DNA from: Bacillota bacterium
GTDB taxonomy: Bacteria > Bacillota > Clostridia > Peptostreptococcales > Anaerovoracaceae
Assembly (NCBI GenBank): GCA_016302545.1
Contig: JAEDNK010000087.1
Coordinates: 1 to 6,369 of the forward strand
Direction: 5' to 3'
DNA: 6,369 bases
In this document: positions 1 to 6,369 of the stretch, piece by piece
Numbering within the stretch: the stretch's first letter is position 1
Layout: each line of letters begins with the position of its first letter
Made by a program: the position numbers and the translations under genes
Notes under the pieces: generated by a model
What the model saw: the letters and a program-made list of their open reading frames with translations, nothing else
What the model was told of the DNA's origin: nothing
The model's database searches: none

Positions 1-102
1 GTGAACAAATGCAACAACATCATTATAGGAGTAAAGGGAAAGTCTACTTCGGACCTTATCGGAGAGGCTATAGATAAAATAAAAGAAATAAGCGAAAAAT
101 AA
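1..102 (+). CDS. 3' end of an unidentified protein gene (5' end outside window)
   Basis: An open frame runs from the first base to a TAA stop at 100-102, giving 33 residues. It has a short hydrophobic stretch (NNIIIGVKG) followed by a charged, probably helical tail rich in Lys, Glu and Ile that ends ISEK. The strand-then-amphipathic-helix pattern looks like the end of a small globular domain, but I do not recognise the family. The window opens on GTG, which is probably a coincidence: no ribosome binding site can be seen because there is no upstream sequence. The next gene starts 34 bases after the stop on the same strand with no terminator between, so the two are likely cotranscribed. A very short complete gene starting at base 1 cannot be excluded. 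Confidence 0.45.
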   Translation: MNKCNNIIIGVKGKSTSDLIGEAIDKIKEISEK

Positions 103-121
103 CAAGAAAATAAGAGATTGC

Positions 122-126
122 AGGGG
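122..126 (+). promoter_or_regulatory. Probable ribosome binding site of the LTA-synthase-like gene
   Basis: AGGGG lies 10 bases before the ATG at 137. It is a modest Shine-Dalgarno match with slightly long spacing. A GGAAAG directly abutting the ATG is too close to serve. No better start is apparent: the protein goes straight into its first membrane helix, as expected for this family. Confidence 0.5.
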
Positions 127-136
127 TTTTGGAAAG

Positions 137-2020
137 ATGATTATATTTGTATTGACAGTAATTTTTGAAATAATACTGAGGGTGTGGACCTTCGGGACGG
201 CTTTGGGCGGATTCAGCGGCAAGGGTTTTCTTATTGCCGTTCTGATGTCTGCCTTTTTTGCTTGCATTTTTGATGTTCTGATGGGACTTTTGGGGCAAAA
301 ACACCCTAAAGCGGCAAGAAGAATCACGGTGGGGCTGGTGGTTTTCTGGATGCTCATATATTCGGCGCAGCTGGTATACTACGATATTTTCCGGACTTTC
401 TTCTCCATATATTCCATGTCCAACGGCGGGCAGGTACTTGAGTTTATTGACATAATAATCGTTACCGTCTTTGACAAGATTGTGCCCATACTTCTTAACT
501 TTGGAGCGGCCGGTCTGGCTATATTTCTCATACGAAAGAGAACATTTCCGGTGGAGAACGCAGGAAAGCCACGCGCATTCTACACCGCCATGGCGACTGT
601 CATGATTGTATGCCTGCTTTCCTCAGCGCTGCTGACGGAACTGGGAGACAGGGGCATGGGCACGCCTTACGAGTATCTTCACAGGACTAATGAAATCAAA
701 GGATGTGTGAAGAGCTTCGGGCTTCTTACGGCATCGGCTCTCGACGCTAAAAGACTGGCTTTCGGCTTTAACGAGATGCCGCAGAATGAGGCCGTAGAAG
801 CTATGAACGAGTACTTTGGAGAAGGTGATGTGGCGACCGGAGCAGAGACATCAGGCAGGGATATATCAAGTGGGGACGCTGATAGTCAGACAAATGAAAT
901 GACCGGGATTTTTAAAGGCAAAAACCTTATATATATCACCGCAGAAAGCTTCACAGACCTTGCCATAGATAAAAAGCACACGCCGACCCTTTACAAGATG
1001 AGCAAGGAAGGTGTTTCTTTTACAAACTTTTATACACCTGTCTGGGGCGTAAGCACTCTGGACGGGGAATATGTTAACTGCACCGGTCTCATACCTAAGG
1101 CAGGGGTATGGTCCATGACAGAAGCAGCAGATAACTATCTTCCTTTTACTCTGGGTAATCAGTTCCGCGAGCTGGGATATGTGACCAAGGCGTACCATAA
1201 TCATGACATCAATTTCTATCACAGAACCAAGTCTCATCCCAATCTGGGATATGACTTCGACGGACAGGGAGGAAGCTATGATTTTGGAGACAGCTGGCCT
1301 GAGTCAGACCTTGAGATGATAAATCAGACTACCCCGGATTTTCTGACTGTGAATAAAGACGGTGAAGTCGCTCCTTTCCATGTGTACTACCTGACGGTAA
1401 GCGGACATCTCGAATACAACTTCGGAATTCAGGATATGGCGGCAAAGCATGAGAAAGATACGGAGGATCTGAACCTTTCTGAGGGACCGAGAGCATACAA
1501 GGCGGCCAATATGGAGCTGGACCTTGCCATGGAGCTTTTGATTGAGAGACTTGATGAGGCCGGAGTACTGGAAGATACAGTGATTGTAATTGCCGGTGAC
1601 CACTACCCATATGCGCTGAGCAATGAGGAAATCGGCGAGCTGAGGGGATATGAGATAACCGAGCCTTACGAAAAATTCAGGAGTACGGCTATTATCTGGA
1701 CACCGGACATGAAACCTATGACGATAGAAAAGGCCGCCTCGAATCTTGATCTTCTTCCGACGGTATCCAATCTTTTCGGACTGGATTACGACGGGCGTCT
1801 GCTCATGGGCAGCGACATCTTCTCAGACCGGCCGGGACTGGTGGTCTTTGAGGATAAGGATTGGATAACTGACAGAGGAACGCGCAGGGAGCTTGCAGCA
1901 AGTGAGGCAGCCTCGGATATTCAATATGTAAAAGAAATCGACAGCCGGGTGGCTGACATGTTCAAGTATTCCGCATGGATACTGGATTACGACTACTATT
2001 CAAGTCTGAAATCAAGCTGA
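137..2020 (+). CDS. LTA synthase family protein (LtaS/MdoB-type, alkaline phosphatase superfamily)
   Basis: This is a 627-residue polytopic membrane enzyme, close to the 646 residues of Staphylococcus aureus LtaS. About five hydrophobic helices lie near residues 1-20, 30-52, 62-84, 105-132 and 147-168. A linker follows, with a Gly/Asp/Ser-rich stretch at about 228-255, and then an extracytoplasmic sulfatase-fold domain from about 260. Aligning by eye to S. aureus LtaS, the metal and catalytic set is kept: Glu270, nucleophile Thr307 (in VSTLDGE), Asp488 and His489 (in AGDHYPY). Substrate-pocket residues His354, Arg363 and His424 also match, but the pocket Trp appears as Tyr361. In the known family this domain moves glycerol phosphate from phosphatidylglycerol onto lipoteichoic acid; relatives use other phosphoglycerol acceptors. 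The fold and membrane topology are secure; the exact substrate is inferred. An ASA sequence at 199-201 sits roughly where LtaS is cut by signal peptidase. The 3' end overlaps the convergent gene by 25 bases. Confidence 0.92.
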   Translation: MIIFVLTVIFEIILRVWTFGTALGGFSGKGFLIAVLMSAFFACIFDVLMGLLGQKHPKAARRITVGLVVFWMLIYSAQLVYYDIFRTFFSIYSMSNGGQVLEFIDIIIVTVFDKIVPILLNFGAAGLAIFLIRKRTFPVENAGKPRAFYTAMATVMIVCLLSSALLTELGDRGMGTPYEYLHRTNEIKGCVKSFGLLTASALDAKRLAFGFNEMPQNEAVEAMNEYFGEGDVATGAETSGRDISSGDADSQTNEMTGIFKGKNLIYITAESFTDLAIDKKHTPTLYKMSKEGVSFTNFYTPVWGVSTLDGEYVNCTGLIPKAGVWSMTEAADNYLPFTLGNQFRELGYVTKAYHNHDINFYHRTKSHPNLGYDFDGQGGSYDFGDSWPESDLEMINQTTPDFLTVNKDGEVAPFHVYYLTVSGHLEYNFGIQDMAAKHEKDTEDLNLSEGPRAYKAANMELDLAMELLIERLDEAGVLEDTVIVIAGDHYPYALSNEEIGELRGYEITEPYEKFRSTAIIWTPDMKPMTIEKAASNLDLLPTVSNLFGLDYDGRLLMGSDIFSDRPGLVVFEDKDWITDRGTRRELAASEAASDIQYVKEIDSRVADMFKYSAWILDYDYYSSLKSS

Positions 2021-3078
2021 ACAGGGTTGTGGTCAGAATACCTGAACTGTGTGTCGACTACGCGGCTTGATACAATCTGGATGTTGTCTGATACAAGGAA
2101 GCCGTCCAGAGTGATCTGAAAGTTCGTTTCCGGGTCCCACGGCGAGTCTGCGTTCCTGCTGCTGGGAACAGGGTTTCTCTCATCCAGAGGAGCTACAAGG
2201 CTGAAGCCGTCAGGAATGCTTTCAAAAGGAAAACTCTTGGCCCAGCTGTAGTCTTTCTTGGAAATACCGAAGTAGACCGAGGAGTCTCCAAGAAGATCCT
2301 TATTGAAGTCACCTCCGCAGATCACATAATTGCCTTCGGCATATTCAGCGCTCATGTCCTCATAGAGGACTTCCAGCTGCTGGTTGGCAATTGTAGGGTC
2401 TGTGGTATATGCGGAAAGGTGGAAGTTTATCAGCACCAGTTCTTTGCCGTTATCTGTCGGGATGCGGTTTACAACATAGCACCTGTCAAGATCCATAATC
2501 TTGGCTGCATCGGTCTGAACAGGCAGTCTGCGGCGCAGAGCACTTTCAATCGAGTAGTCTGAAAAAGTCATCAGGCCGGACTTTGACTTTCCATGAGGTT
2601 TTGTAAAGGGATAGAACAGGTAAGGCGAGTCGTAGTTCTGGGCGAAAGTATATGAACGTAAATCCTTATCAGCAAGCCTTGAGGTCAGAATTACACTTTC
2701 GTCCACGTGGTGAGCTCGGGTGGAATCGGTGTCAACCTCCTGAATGAGGTAAAAATCCGAGTCAAAGCCTGTAAGCTCAGCGGTGATATCATCCATATTT
2801 TCCAGAACAGCTTCCCTGCTGAAAGCGCGAGAGTATTTTCCGCCATCCATAAAAAAGCTGAACTGATCTGTGTATGCAGCAAAGCCGATATTCCATGCGG
2901 TAACCTGAAGTTCTTTTCCTGCAGGAACGCCTGATGCAATTAATGCCGAACCTGAAGGCTCAATGACCTGGTTATCGTCTATTCTGTGATAAGAGGTGAA
3001 AAGGTATACCAGATATCCGGCGAGCAGAACTATCAGTGCCAGCAGAATAATTCCTGTAATCTTTAAAGCTTTTTTCAA
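1996..3078 (-). CDS. Membrane-anchored endonuclease/exonuclease/phosphatase (EEP) family protein
   Basis: From the TTG at 3078 the protein has 360 residues. It opens with Lys-Lys and one hydrophobic segment (about residues 5-28), which predicts a signal anchor with the rest outside the cytoplasm. There is no lipobox Cys, so it is not a lipoprotein. The EEP (DNase I-like) fold motifs appear in order: WNIG with Asn63, IQEVD with Glu114, NFHLS with His220, GGDFN with Asp257 and Asn259, LDG with Asp325, and SDHNP with Asp349 and His350. These are the usual Mg-binding and catalytic residues, so the enzyme should be active on a phosphodiester or phosphomonoester. The family covers nucleases, inositol phosphatases and sphingomyelinases, so the substrate is unknown. 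The FSFFMDGG block after WNIG resembles clostridial members. An ATG at 3108 would add ten residues, but it lies upstream of the strong ribosome binding site and would translate through it, so TTG is preferred. It converges on the LTA-synthase-like gene and diverges from dnaE. Confidence 0.88.
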   Translation of the reverse strand: MKKALKITGIILLALIVLLAGYLVYLFTSYHRIDDNQVIEPSGSALIASGVPAGKELQVTAWNIGFAAYTDQFSFFMDGGKYSRAFSREAVLENMDDITAELTGFDSDFYLIQEVDTDSTRAHHVDESVILTSRLADKDLRSYTFAQNYDSPYLFYPFTKPHGKSKSGLMTFSDYSIESALRRRLPVQTDAAKIMDLDRCYVVNRIPTDNGKELVLINFHLSAYTTDPTIANQQLEVLYEDMSAEYAEGNYVICGGDFNKDLLGDSSVYFGISKKDYSWAKSFPFESIPDGFSLVAPLDERNPVPSSRNADSPWDPETNFQITLDGFLVSDNIQIVSSRVVDTQFRYSDHNPVQLDFRLE

Positions 3079-3086
3079 AATATGTA

Positions 3087-3091
3087 CCTCC
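3087..3091 (-). promoter_or_regulatory. Strong ribosome binding site that sets a TTG start for the EEP gene
   Basis: On the reverse strand GGAGG is followed by eight bases and then TTG-AAA-AAA-GCT. This near-ideal Shine-Dalgarno spacing argues that translation begins at the TTG (3078-3076), giving a classic Lys-Lys plus hydrophobic anchor N-terminus. The ATG 30 bases further upstream lacks an equally good site. Confidence 0.8.
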
Positions 3092-3137
3092 GTGAAGGGC
3101 ACCTGCAACGGGCCCGGTTTTATTTTTTGTTGTAATC

Positions 3138-3143
3138 ATTTTA
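3138..3143 (-). promoter_or_regulatory. Putative promoter of the EEP gene: extended -10 element
   Basis: Read on the reverse strand, 3146-3138 is TGGTAAAAT, that is a TGn extension followed by TAAAAT (one mismatch to TATAAT). The -35 region, around 3161-3166 with a 17-base spacer, is poor, as often seen when an extended -10 is present. Transcription would begin near 3131, leaving a leader of about 50 bases before the TTG. The leader contains an 8-base GC palindrome (CGGGCCCG, 3109-3116) of unknown meaning. Confidence 0.5.
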
Positions 3144-3179
3144 CCATGTACAGGTCTTTTAAGAAAGCAGAATTTGTGG

Positions 3180-3185
3180 TAAAAT
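3180..3185 (+). promoter_or_regulatory. Putative dnaE promoter: extended -10 element
   Basis: TGG precedes TAAAAT, giving the TGn extension plus a hexamer one mismatch from TATAAT. A weak -35 candidate, TTTTAA at 3157-3162, lies 17 bases upstream. The predicted start of transcription is near 3192, leaving a short leader of about 27 bases that carries the ribosome binding site. Confidence 0.55.
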
Positions 3186-3205
3186 ACTGGATAAGTATAA
3201 GCACG

Positions 3206-3212
3206 AAAGGAG
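3206..3212 (+). promoter_or_regulatory. Ribosome binding site of dnaE
   Basis: AAAGGAG ends six bases before the ATG at 3219. This is a strong, well-spaced Shine-Dalgarno sequence, and it agrees with the conserved DnaE N-terminus that begins almost at once with the PHP motif. Confidence 0.8.
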
Positions 3213-3218
3213 AATCCG

Positions 3219-6200
3219 ATGGCTTTTACACATTTGCATCTGCATACGGAATACAGCCTGCTTGATGGAGCCGCCAGAATAAAAAAATTGGTGGCACGGG
3301 CAAAGGAGCTCGGAATGGAGAGCCTTGCCATTACCGACCACGGGGCAATGTTTGGTGTTGTAGAGTTTTACAAGGAGTGCAGGAAACAGGGAATAAAACC
3401 TATAATCGGCTGTGAGGTGTACACTGCTGCCCGTAAGATGACCGACAAGGAAGCGGACAGGGACAAGTATCAGGGACACCTGATTTTGCTTGCAAAGAAC
3501 GAGACCGGTTATAAGAATCTCATTAAAATAGTCTCAGCGGGATATATCAAGGGATATTATTACAAGCCCAGAATCGACAAGGATGTACTGAGAGAGCACA
3601 GCGAGGGACTTATCGCACTTTCAGCCTGTCTTGCGGGAAATATACAGCACCGCCTGCTGGTAAAGGACTATGCGGGTGCGAAGGCCGAGGCTGAGGCTCT
3701 TCTTGAAATCTTCGGACCGGGGAATTTCTATCTGGAAATCCAGGACCAGGGTCTTGAGGAGGAAATGGCCATCAAGGATGATCTGATCAGGCTGGGGCGC
3801 GAACTGAATGTGCCCCTTGTGGCCACCAACGACGTTCACTATGTACGCAAAGAGGATGCCAAGGCTCACGATGTGCTGCTGGCCATCCAGACCGCGACCA
3901 CTCTCGATGATGAGAACCGAATGCGTTTTCCTAACGATGAGTTCTACCTCAAGAGCGAAGATGAAATGCGAAAGATTTTCGCATATCTGCCGGAGGCTGT
4001 GGATAACACTCAGCTTGTTGCCGACGCCTGCAATTTTGACTTTAAATTCGGCGAGTATCACCTGCCGGAGTTCAAGGCCCCTGAGGGAAAGAACAATGCA
4101 GAATATCTGAGAGAGCTCTGTGAGGCGGGCCTTCACGAAAGATACGGAGAAAACCCGGGACCGGAGCTGTACGAAAGACTGAACTACGAGCTGAACACCA
4201 TAGAATCCATGGGATATGTTGAATATTTCCTGATTGTATGGGATTTTATTAACTATGCCAAGACAAACGGCATTGTGGTAGGCCCGGGCAGAGGCTCGGC
4301 AGCCGGATCCATTGTGGCCTACTGCCTTAAGATAACCGACATCGACCCTATCAGGTACAATCTGATCTTTGAGCGTTTCCTCAATCCGGAAAGGGTCAGC
4401 ATGCCCGACATCGATATAGACTTCTGCTATGAGCGCCGTCAGGAGGTAATCGACTATGTTACCCGCAAGTACGGCGAGGGCAGGGTTTCGCAGATAATAA
4501 CCTTCGGAACCATGAAGGCAAAGCAGGCGGTAAGAGATGTTGCCAGATCCCTGAGTGTAAGCTATGCCAAGGCGGATGACATCGCCAAGGCTATTCCTTT
4601 TGAGCTTAACATGACTATAGACAAGGCACTTGCCACCAGCCCGGAGCTTAAAGCCATGTATGAAGAGGACCGTGAGGCCCGTGAGGTTATCGACATGGCC
4701 AAGGCCATAGAAGGTATGCCTCGCCACGCTTCGACCCATGCTGCCGGAGTGGTGATTTCCAAGGAACCTATCGACGAGTATGTGCCGCTGTACCTTTCGG
4801 ACAAGGGGCCTGCCACCCAGTTCACCATGACTACTATCGAAGAACTGGGACTGCTTAAGATGGACTTTCTGGGGCTGAGAAACCTGACGGTTATAAGGGA
4901 TGCTCTGGAACTGATAGAAATGAACCATGGGGTCAGAATAGATTTCAGCAAGATGACCTACGACGACCCGGCGGTTTACGATATGATTGCGGCGGGCAAT
5001 ACCGGAGGTGTTTTCCAGCTGGAAAGCGGCGGCATGACCCAGTTTATGAAAAACCTGAAGCCAACCTGCTTCGAGGATATCGTAGCCGGAATTTCACTCT
5101 ACAGACCGGGTCCCATGGACTCTATACCTAAATACATAGAAAACAAGAAAAATCCGCAGAAAATCAAATATGTGGATGATGCTCTGGCACCTATTCTGGA
5201 TGTTACCTACGGCTGTCTTGTGTATCAGGAGCAGGTTATGCAGATAGTGCGTGATCTGGGAGGCTACAGCTACGGCCGTTCCGACCTGGTGCGCCGCGCC
5301 ATGTCCAAGAAGAAGATGGACGTCATGCTGGAGGAAAAGGAATACTTCATCCACGGCAAGCTCGATAATGAGGGGAATGTGGAGATACAGGGCTGCGTCC
5401 GCAACGGAATATCAGAGTATGCTGCAGAGGAAATATTCAACGATATGGTAAGCTTCGCCCAGTATGCCTTCAACAAATCTCACGCTGCTGCCTACGCGGT
5501 GGTTGCCTACGAGACAGGCTATCTGAAGGTACATTATCCGGTGGAGTTCATGGCGGCTCTTCTCACCAGCGTAATGGGCGATGCAAAACAGATTTCCAGA
5601 TACATAAAAAACTGCAATGATATGGGAATAGAGGTTCTCCCGCCTTGCGTTGCCGCCAGCTATAAAAAGTTCAGCGTGGAAGACGGCAAAATCCGATTCG
5701 GTCTGCTGGGCATAAAGAATGTAGGAGAGGGAGCCATAGATGCTATAATACAGGCACGGGAGGAAAAGGGTGTTCCTTCTGACATCTTTACCTTTATCGG
5801 AAATCTTGATATTTCCCAGGTAAACAAAAAGGCCATAGAAAGCCTCATAAAAGCCGGTGCCTGCGACTGTCTTTCTGATAACAGAGCAGCCATGCTTTCA
5901 GTACACGAGGCTCTGGTGGAGTCTGCTCAAAACACAATGAAGAAAAACGTGGAAGGCCAGATGTCACTTTTCCAGACTGCTTCGGAGACCATGAACACGG
6001 AGGCCATCGGCGGCAGACTGCCGGATATAGCGCCTTTCCCAAGGGATATACAGCTGGCTATGGAAAAGGAAATGCTGGGAGTTTACCTTACGGATCATCC
6101 TCTGAAGGAATATGAGGAGCGTATAGCCAGAGTTTCATCCATCAGCTGCGATGATATCGCCCATGCGGAGGAGGATGCACATAACGGGGAAAGTGCAGTG

Positions 6201-6369
6201 CTCCGTGACGGCATGAGCTGCGTAATCAGCGGCATGATAGCGGGCAAGAAGACACTCATTACAAAGAGCAGCAGGATGATGGCTTTCATAGACCTTGAAG
6301 ACCTTTTCGGCGTCTGTGAGGTTGTGGTTTTTCCTAACGTGTATGAACGATGCGCCGCTGTATGCGAAA
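3219..6369 (+). CDS. dnaE: DNA polymerase III alpha subunit DnaE (3' end outside window)
   Basis: The frame is open from the ATG to the right edge: 1050 full codons plus one base, with no stop reached. It is the template-directed polymerase subunit of the replicative DNA polymerase III family. Domains in order: PHP domain (about 3-210, HLHLHTEYS and TDHG), polymerase core (about 285-560) with PGRGSAAGS at 355-363, catalytic Asp397 and Asp399 in PDIDIDF and Asp549 in KMDFLGL, fingers (about 560-815), a helix-hairpin-helix region (about 820-885), a likely beta-clamp-binding peptide QMSLF at 914-918, and the start of the OB fold from about 1000. The three aspartates match E. coli Asp401, Asp403 and Asp555. 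All nine usual PHP metal ligands appear present. There is no N-terminal exonuclease insertion, so it is DnaE and not PolC. No intein or frameshift is visible. Family length of roughly 1150-1180 suggests 100-130 residues are missing. In Firmicutes that also carry PolC, DnaE typically extends primers. Confidence 0.97.
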   Translation, partial: MAFTHLHLHTEYSLLDGAARIKKLVARAKELGMESLAITDHGAMFGVVEFYKECRKQGIKPIIGCEVYTAARKMTDKEADRDKYQGHLILLAKNETGYKNLIKIVSAGYIKGYYYKPRIDKDVLREHSEGLIALSACLAGNIQHRLLVKDYAGAKAEAEALLEIFGPGNFYLEIQDQGLEEEMAIKDDLIRLGRELNVPLVATNDVHYVRKEDAKAHDVLLAIQTATTLDDENRMRFPNDEFYLKSEDEMRKIFAYLPEAVDNTQLVADACNFDFKFGEYHLPEFKAPEGKNNAEYLRELCEAGLHERYGENPGPELYERLNYELNTIESMGYVEYFLIVWDFINYAKTNGIVVGPGRGSAAGSIVAYCLKITDIDPIRYNLIFERFLNPERVSMPDIDIDFCYERRQEVIDYVTRKYGEGRVSQIITFGTMKAKQAVRDVARSLSVSYAKADDIAKAIPFELNMTIDKALATSPELKAMYEEDREAREVIDMAKAIEGMPRHASTHAAGVVISKEPIDEYVPLYLSDKGPATQFTMTTIEELGLLKMDFLGLRNLTVIRDALELIEMNHGVRIDFSKMTYDDPAVYDMIAAGNTGGVFQLESGGMTQFMKNLKPTCFEDIVAGISLYRPGPMDSIPKYIENKKNPQKIKYVDDALAPILDVTYGCLVYQEQVMQIVRDLGGYSYGRSDLVRRAMSKKKMDVMLEEKEYFIHGKLDNEGNVEIQGCVRNGISEYAAEEIFNDMVSFAQYAFNKSHAAAYAVVAYETGYLKVHYPVEFMAALLTSVMGDAKQISRYIKNCNDMGIEVLPPCVAASYKKFSVEDGKIRFGLLGIKNVGEGAIDAIIQAREEKGVPSDIFTFIGNLDISQVNKKAIESLIKAGACDCLSDNRAAMLSVHEALVESAQNTMKKNVEGQMSLFQTASETMNTEAIGGRLPDIAPFPRDIQLAMEKEMLGVYLTDHPLKEYEERIARVSSISCDDIAHAEEDAHNGESAVLRDGMSCVISGMIAGKKTLITKSSRMMAFIDLEDLFGVCEVVVFPNVYERCAAVCE

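Larger units (their letters stand above)
3138..3185. repeat. 9-base inverted repeat forming two divergent -10 boxes
   Basis: ATTTTACCA at 3138-3146 is the exact reverse complement of TGGTAAAAT at 3177-3185, with 30 bases between the arms. Each arm reads as an extended -10 promoter element pointing away from the other, one towards the EEP gene and one towards dnaE. The arms could also be operator half-sites, though 30 bases is long for a single dimer. Confidence 0.6.

Noticed and set aside
1..102. Upstream fragment as the end of an HPr-like protein, because HPr-type genes can lie near dnaE in Clostridia
   Set aside because: The tail does not show the HPr motif around the conserved Ser-46 region, and too little sequence remains to assign a family.
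866..1610. Reverse-strand open frames of about 93-123 codons inside the LTA-synthase-like gene
   Set aside because: They are antisense to the conserved catalytic region, have no recognisable domain, and overlap one another in different frames.
2707..2934. A 75-codon forward open frame opposite the EEP gene
   Set aside because: It is antisense to the EEP motif region and its product resembles no known protein.
2988..3066. Possible lipoprotein signal in the EEP protein (LLAG near the end of the hydrophobic segment)
   Set aside because: The residue after LLAG is Tyr, not Cys, so there is no lipidation site; a signal anchor is the better reading.
3097..3127. GGGC...GCCC hairpin followed by a T-rich run, resembling a forward-strand terminator
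   Set aside because: The stem is only about four pairs with an 11-base loop, and there is no forward transcript here to end. The central CGGGCCCG palindrome cannot form a hairpin with a loop by itself.
3621..4928. A 435-codon open frame on the reverse strand inside dnaE
   Set aside because: It lies wholly opposite the conserved DnaE polymerase core, whose motifs run unbroken on the forward strand. The reverse product is not recognisable as any family, so it is a codon-usage shadow.
3219..6369. Intein or split dnaE
   Set aside because: The polymerase motifs are contiguous at normal spacing in one unbroken frame, with no intein splice-block residues or insertion.

Overview
This looks like ordinary chromosomal sequence from a low-to-mid GC Gram-positive bacterium, most likely an anaerobic Firmicute of class Clostridia. 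The placement rests on three things. There is an LTA-synthase-type polytopic sulfatase-fold enzyme of the kind found in Gram-positive cell envelopes. There is a membrane-anchored endonuclease/exonuclease/phosphatase (EEP) protein carrying signatures I associate with clostridial members. The DnaE has the Gram-positive style of intact PHP domain. Frequent ATA, AGA and AGG codons at roughly balanced base composition fit the same group. Genus and species cannot be named from this window.

Layout: 1-102 is the 3' tail of an unidentified forward gene. After 34 bases comes a complete forward gene (137-2020) for a five-helix membrane protein with an extracytoplasmic LtaS-like catalytic domain. Facing it and overlapping its 3' end by 25 bases is a reverse-strand gene (1996-3078) for an EEP-fold protein with an N-terminal membrane anchor; its best start is a TTG behind a strong Shine-Dalgarno sequence. 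Between that gene and the next lies a 140-base divergent intergenic region (3079-3218). It holds a 9-base inverted repeat whose arms are each an extended -10 box, one per direction. From 3219 to the right edge runs the forward gene dnaE (DNA polymerase III alpha subunit). Its first 1050 codons are present, and the OB-fold end and stop lie outside.

How the genes relate: the two middle proteins are both predicted to put a metal-dependent phosphoester-handling domain on the outer face of the membrane, so a shared envelope role is conceivable but unproven. dnaE is cytoplasmic replication machinery and is linked to the EEP gene only through the shared promoter region. I see no mobile element, CRISPR array, tRNA, rRNA, riboswitch or integration site, and no convincing novel multi-gene system. 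The observations most worth checking are the symmetric overlapping divergent promoter, the complete PHP metal-ligand set in DnaE, and the convergent pair of surface phosphoesterase-like proteins.
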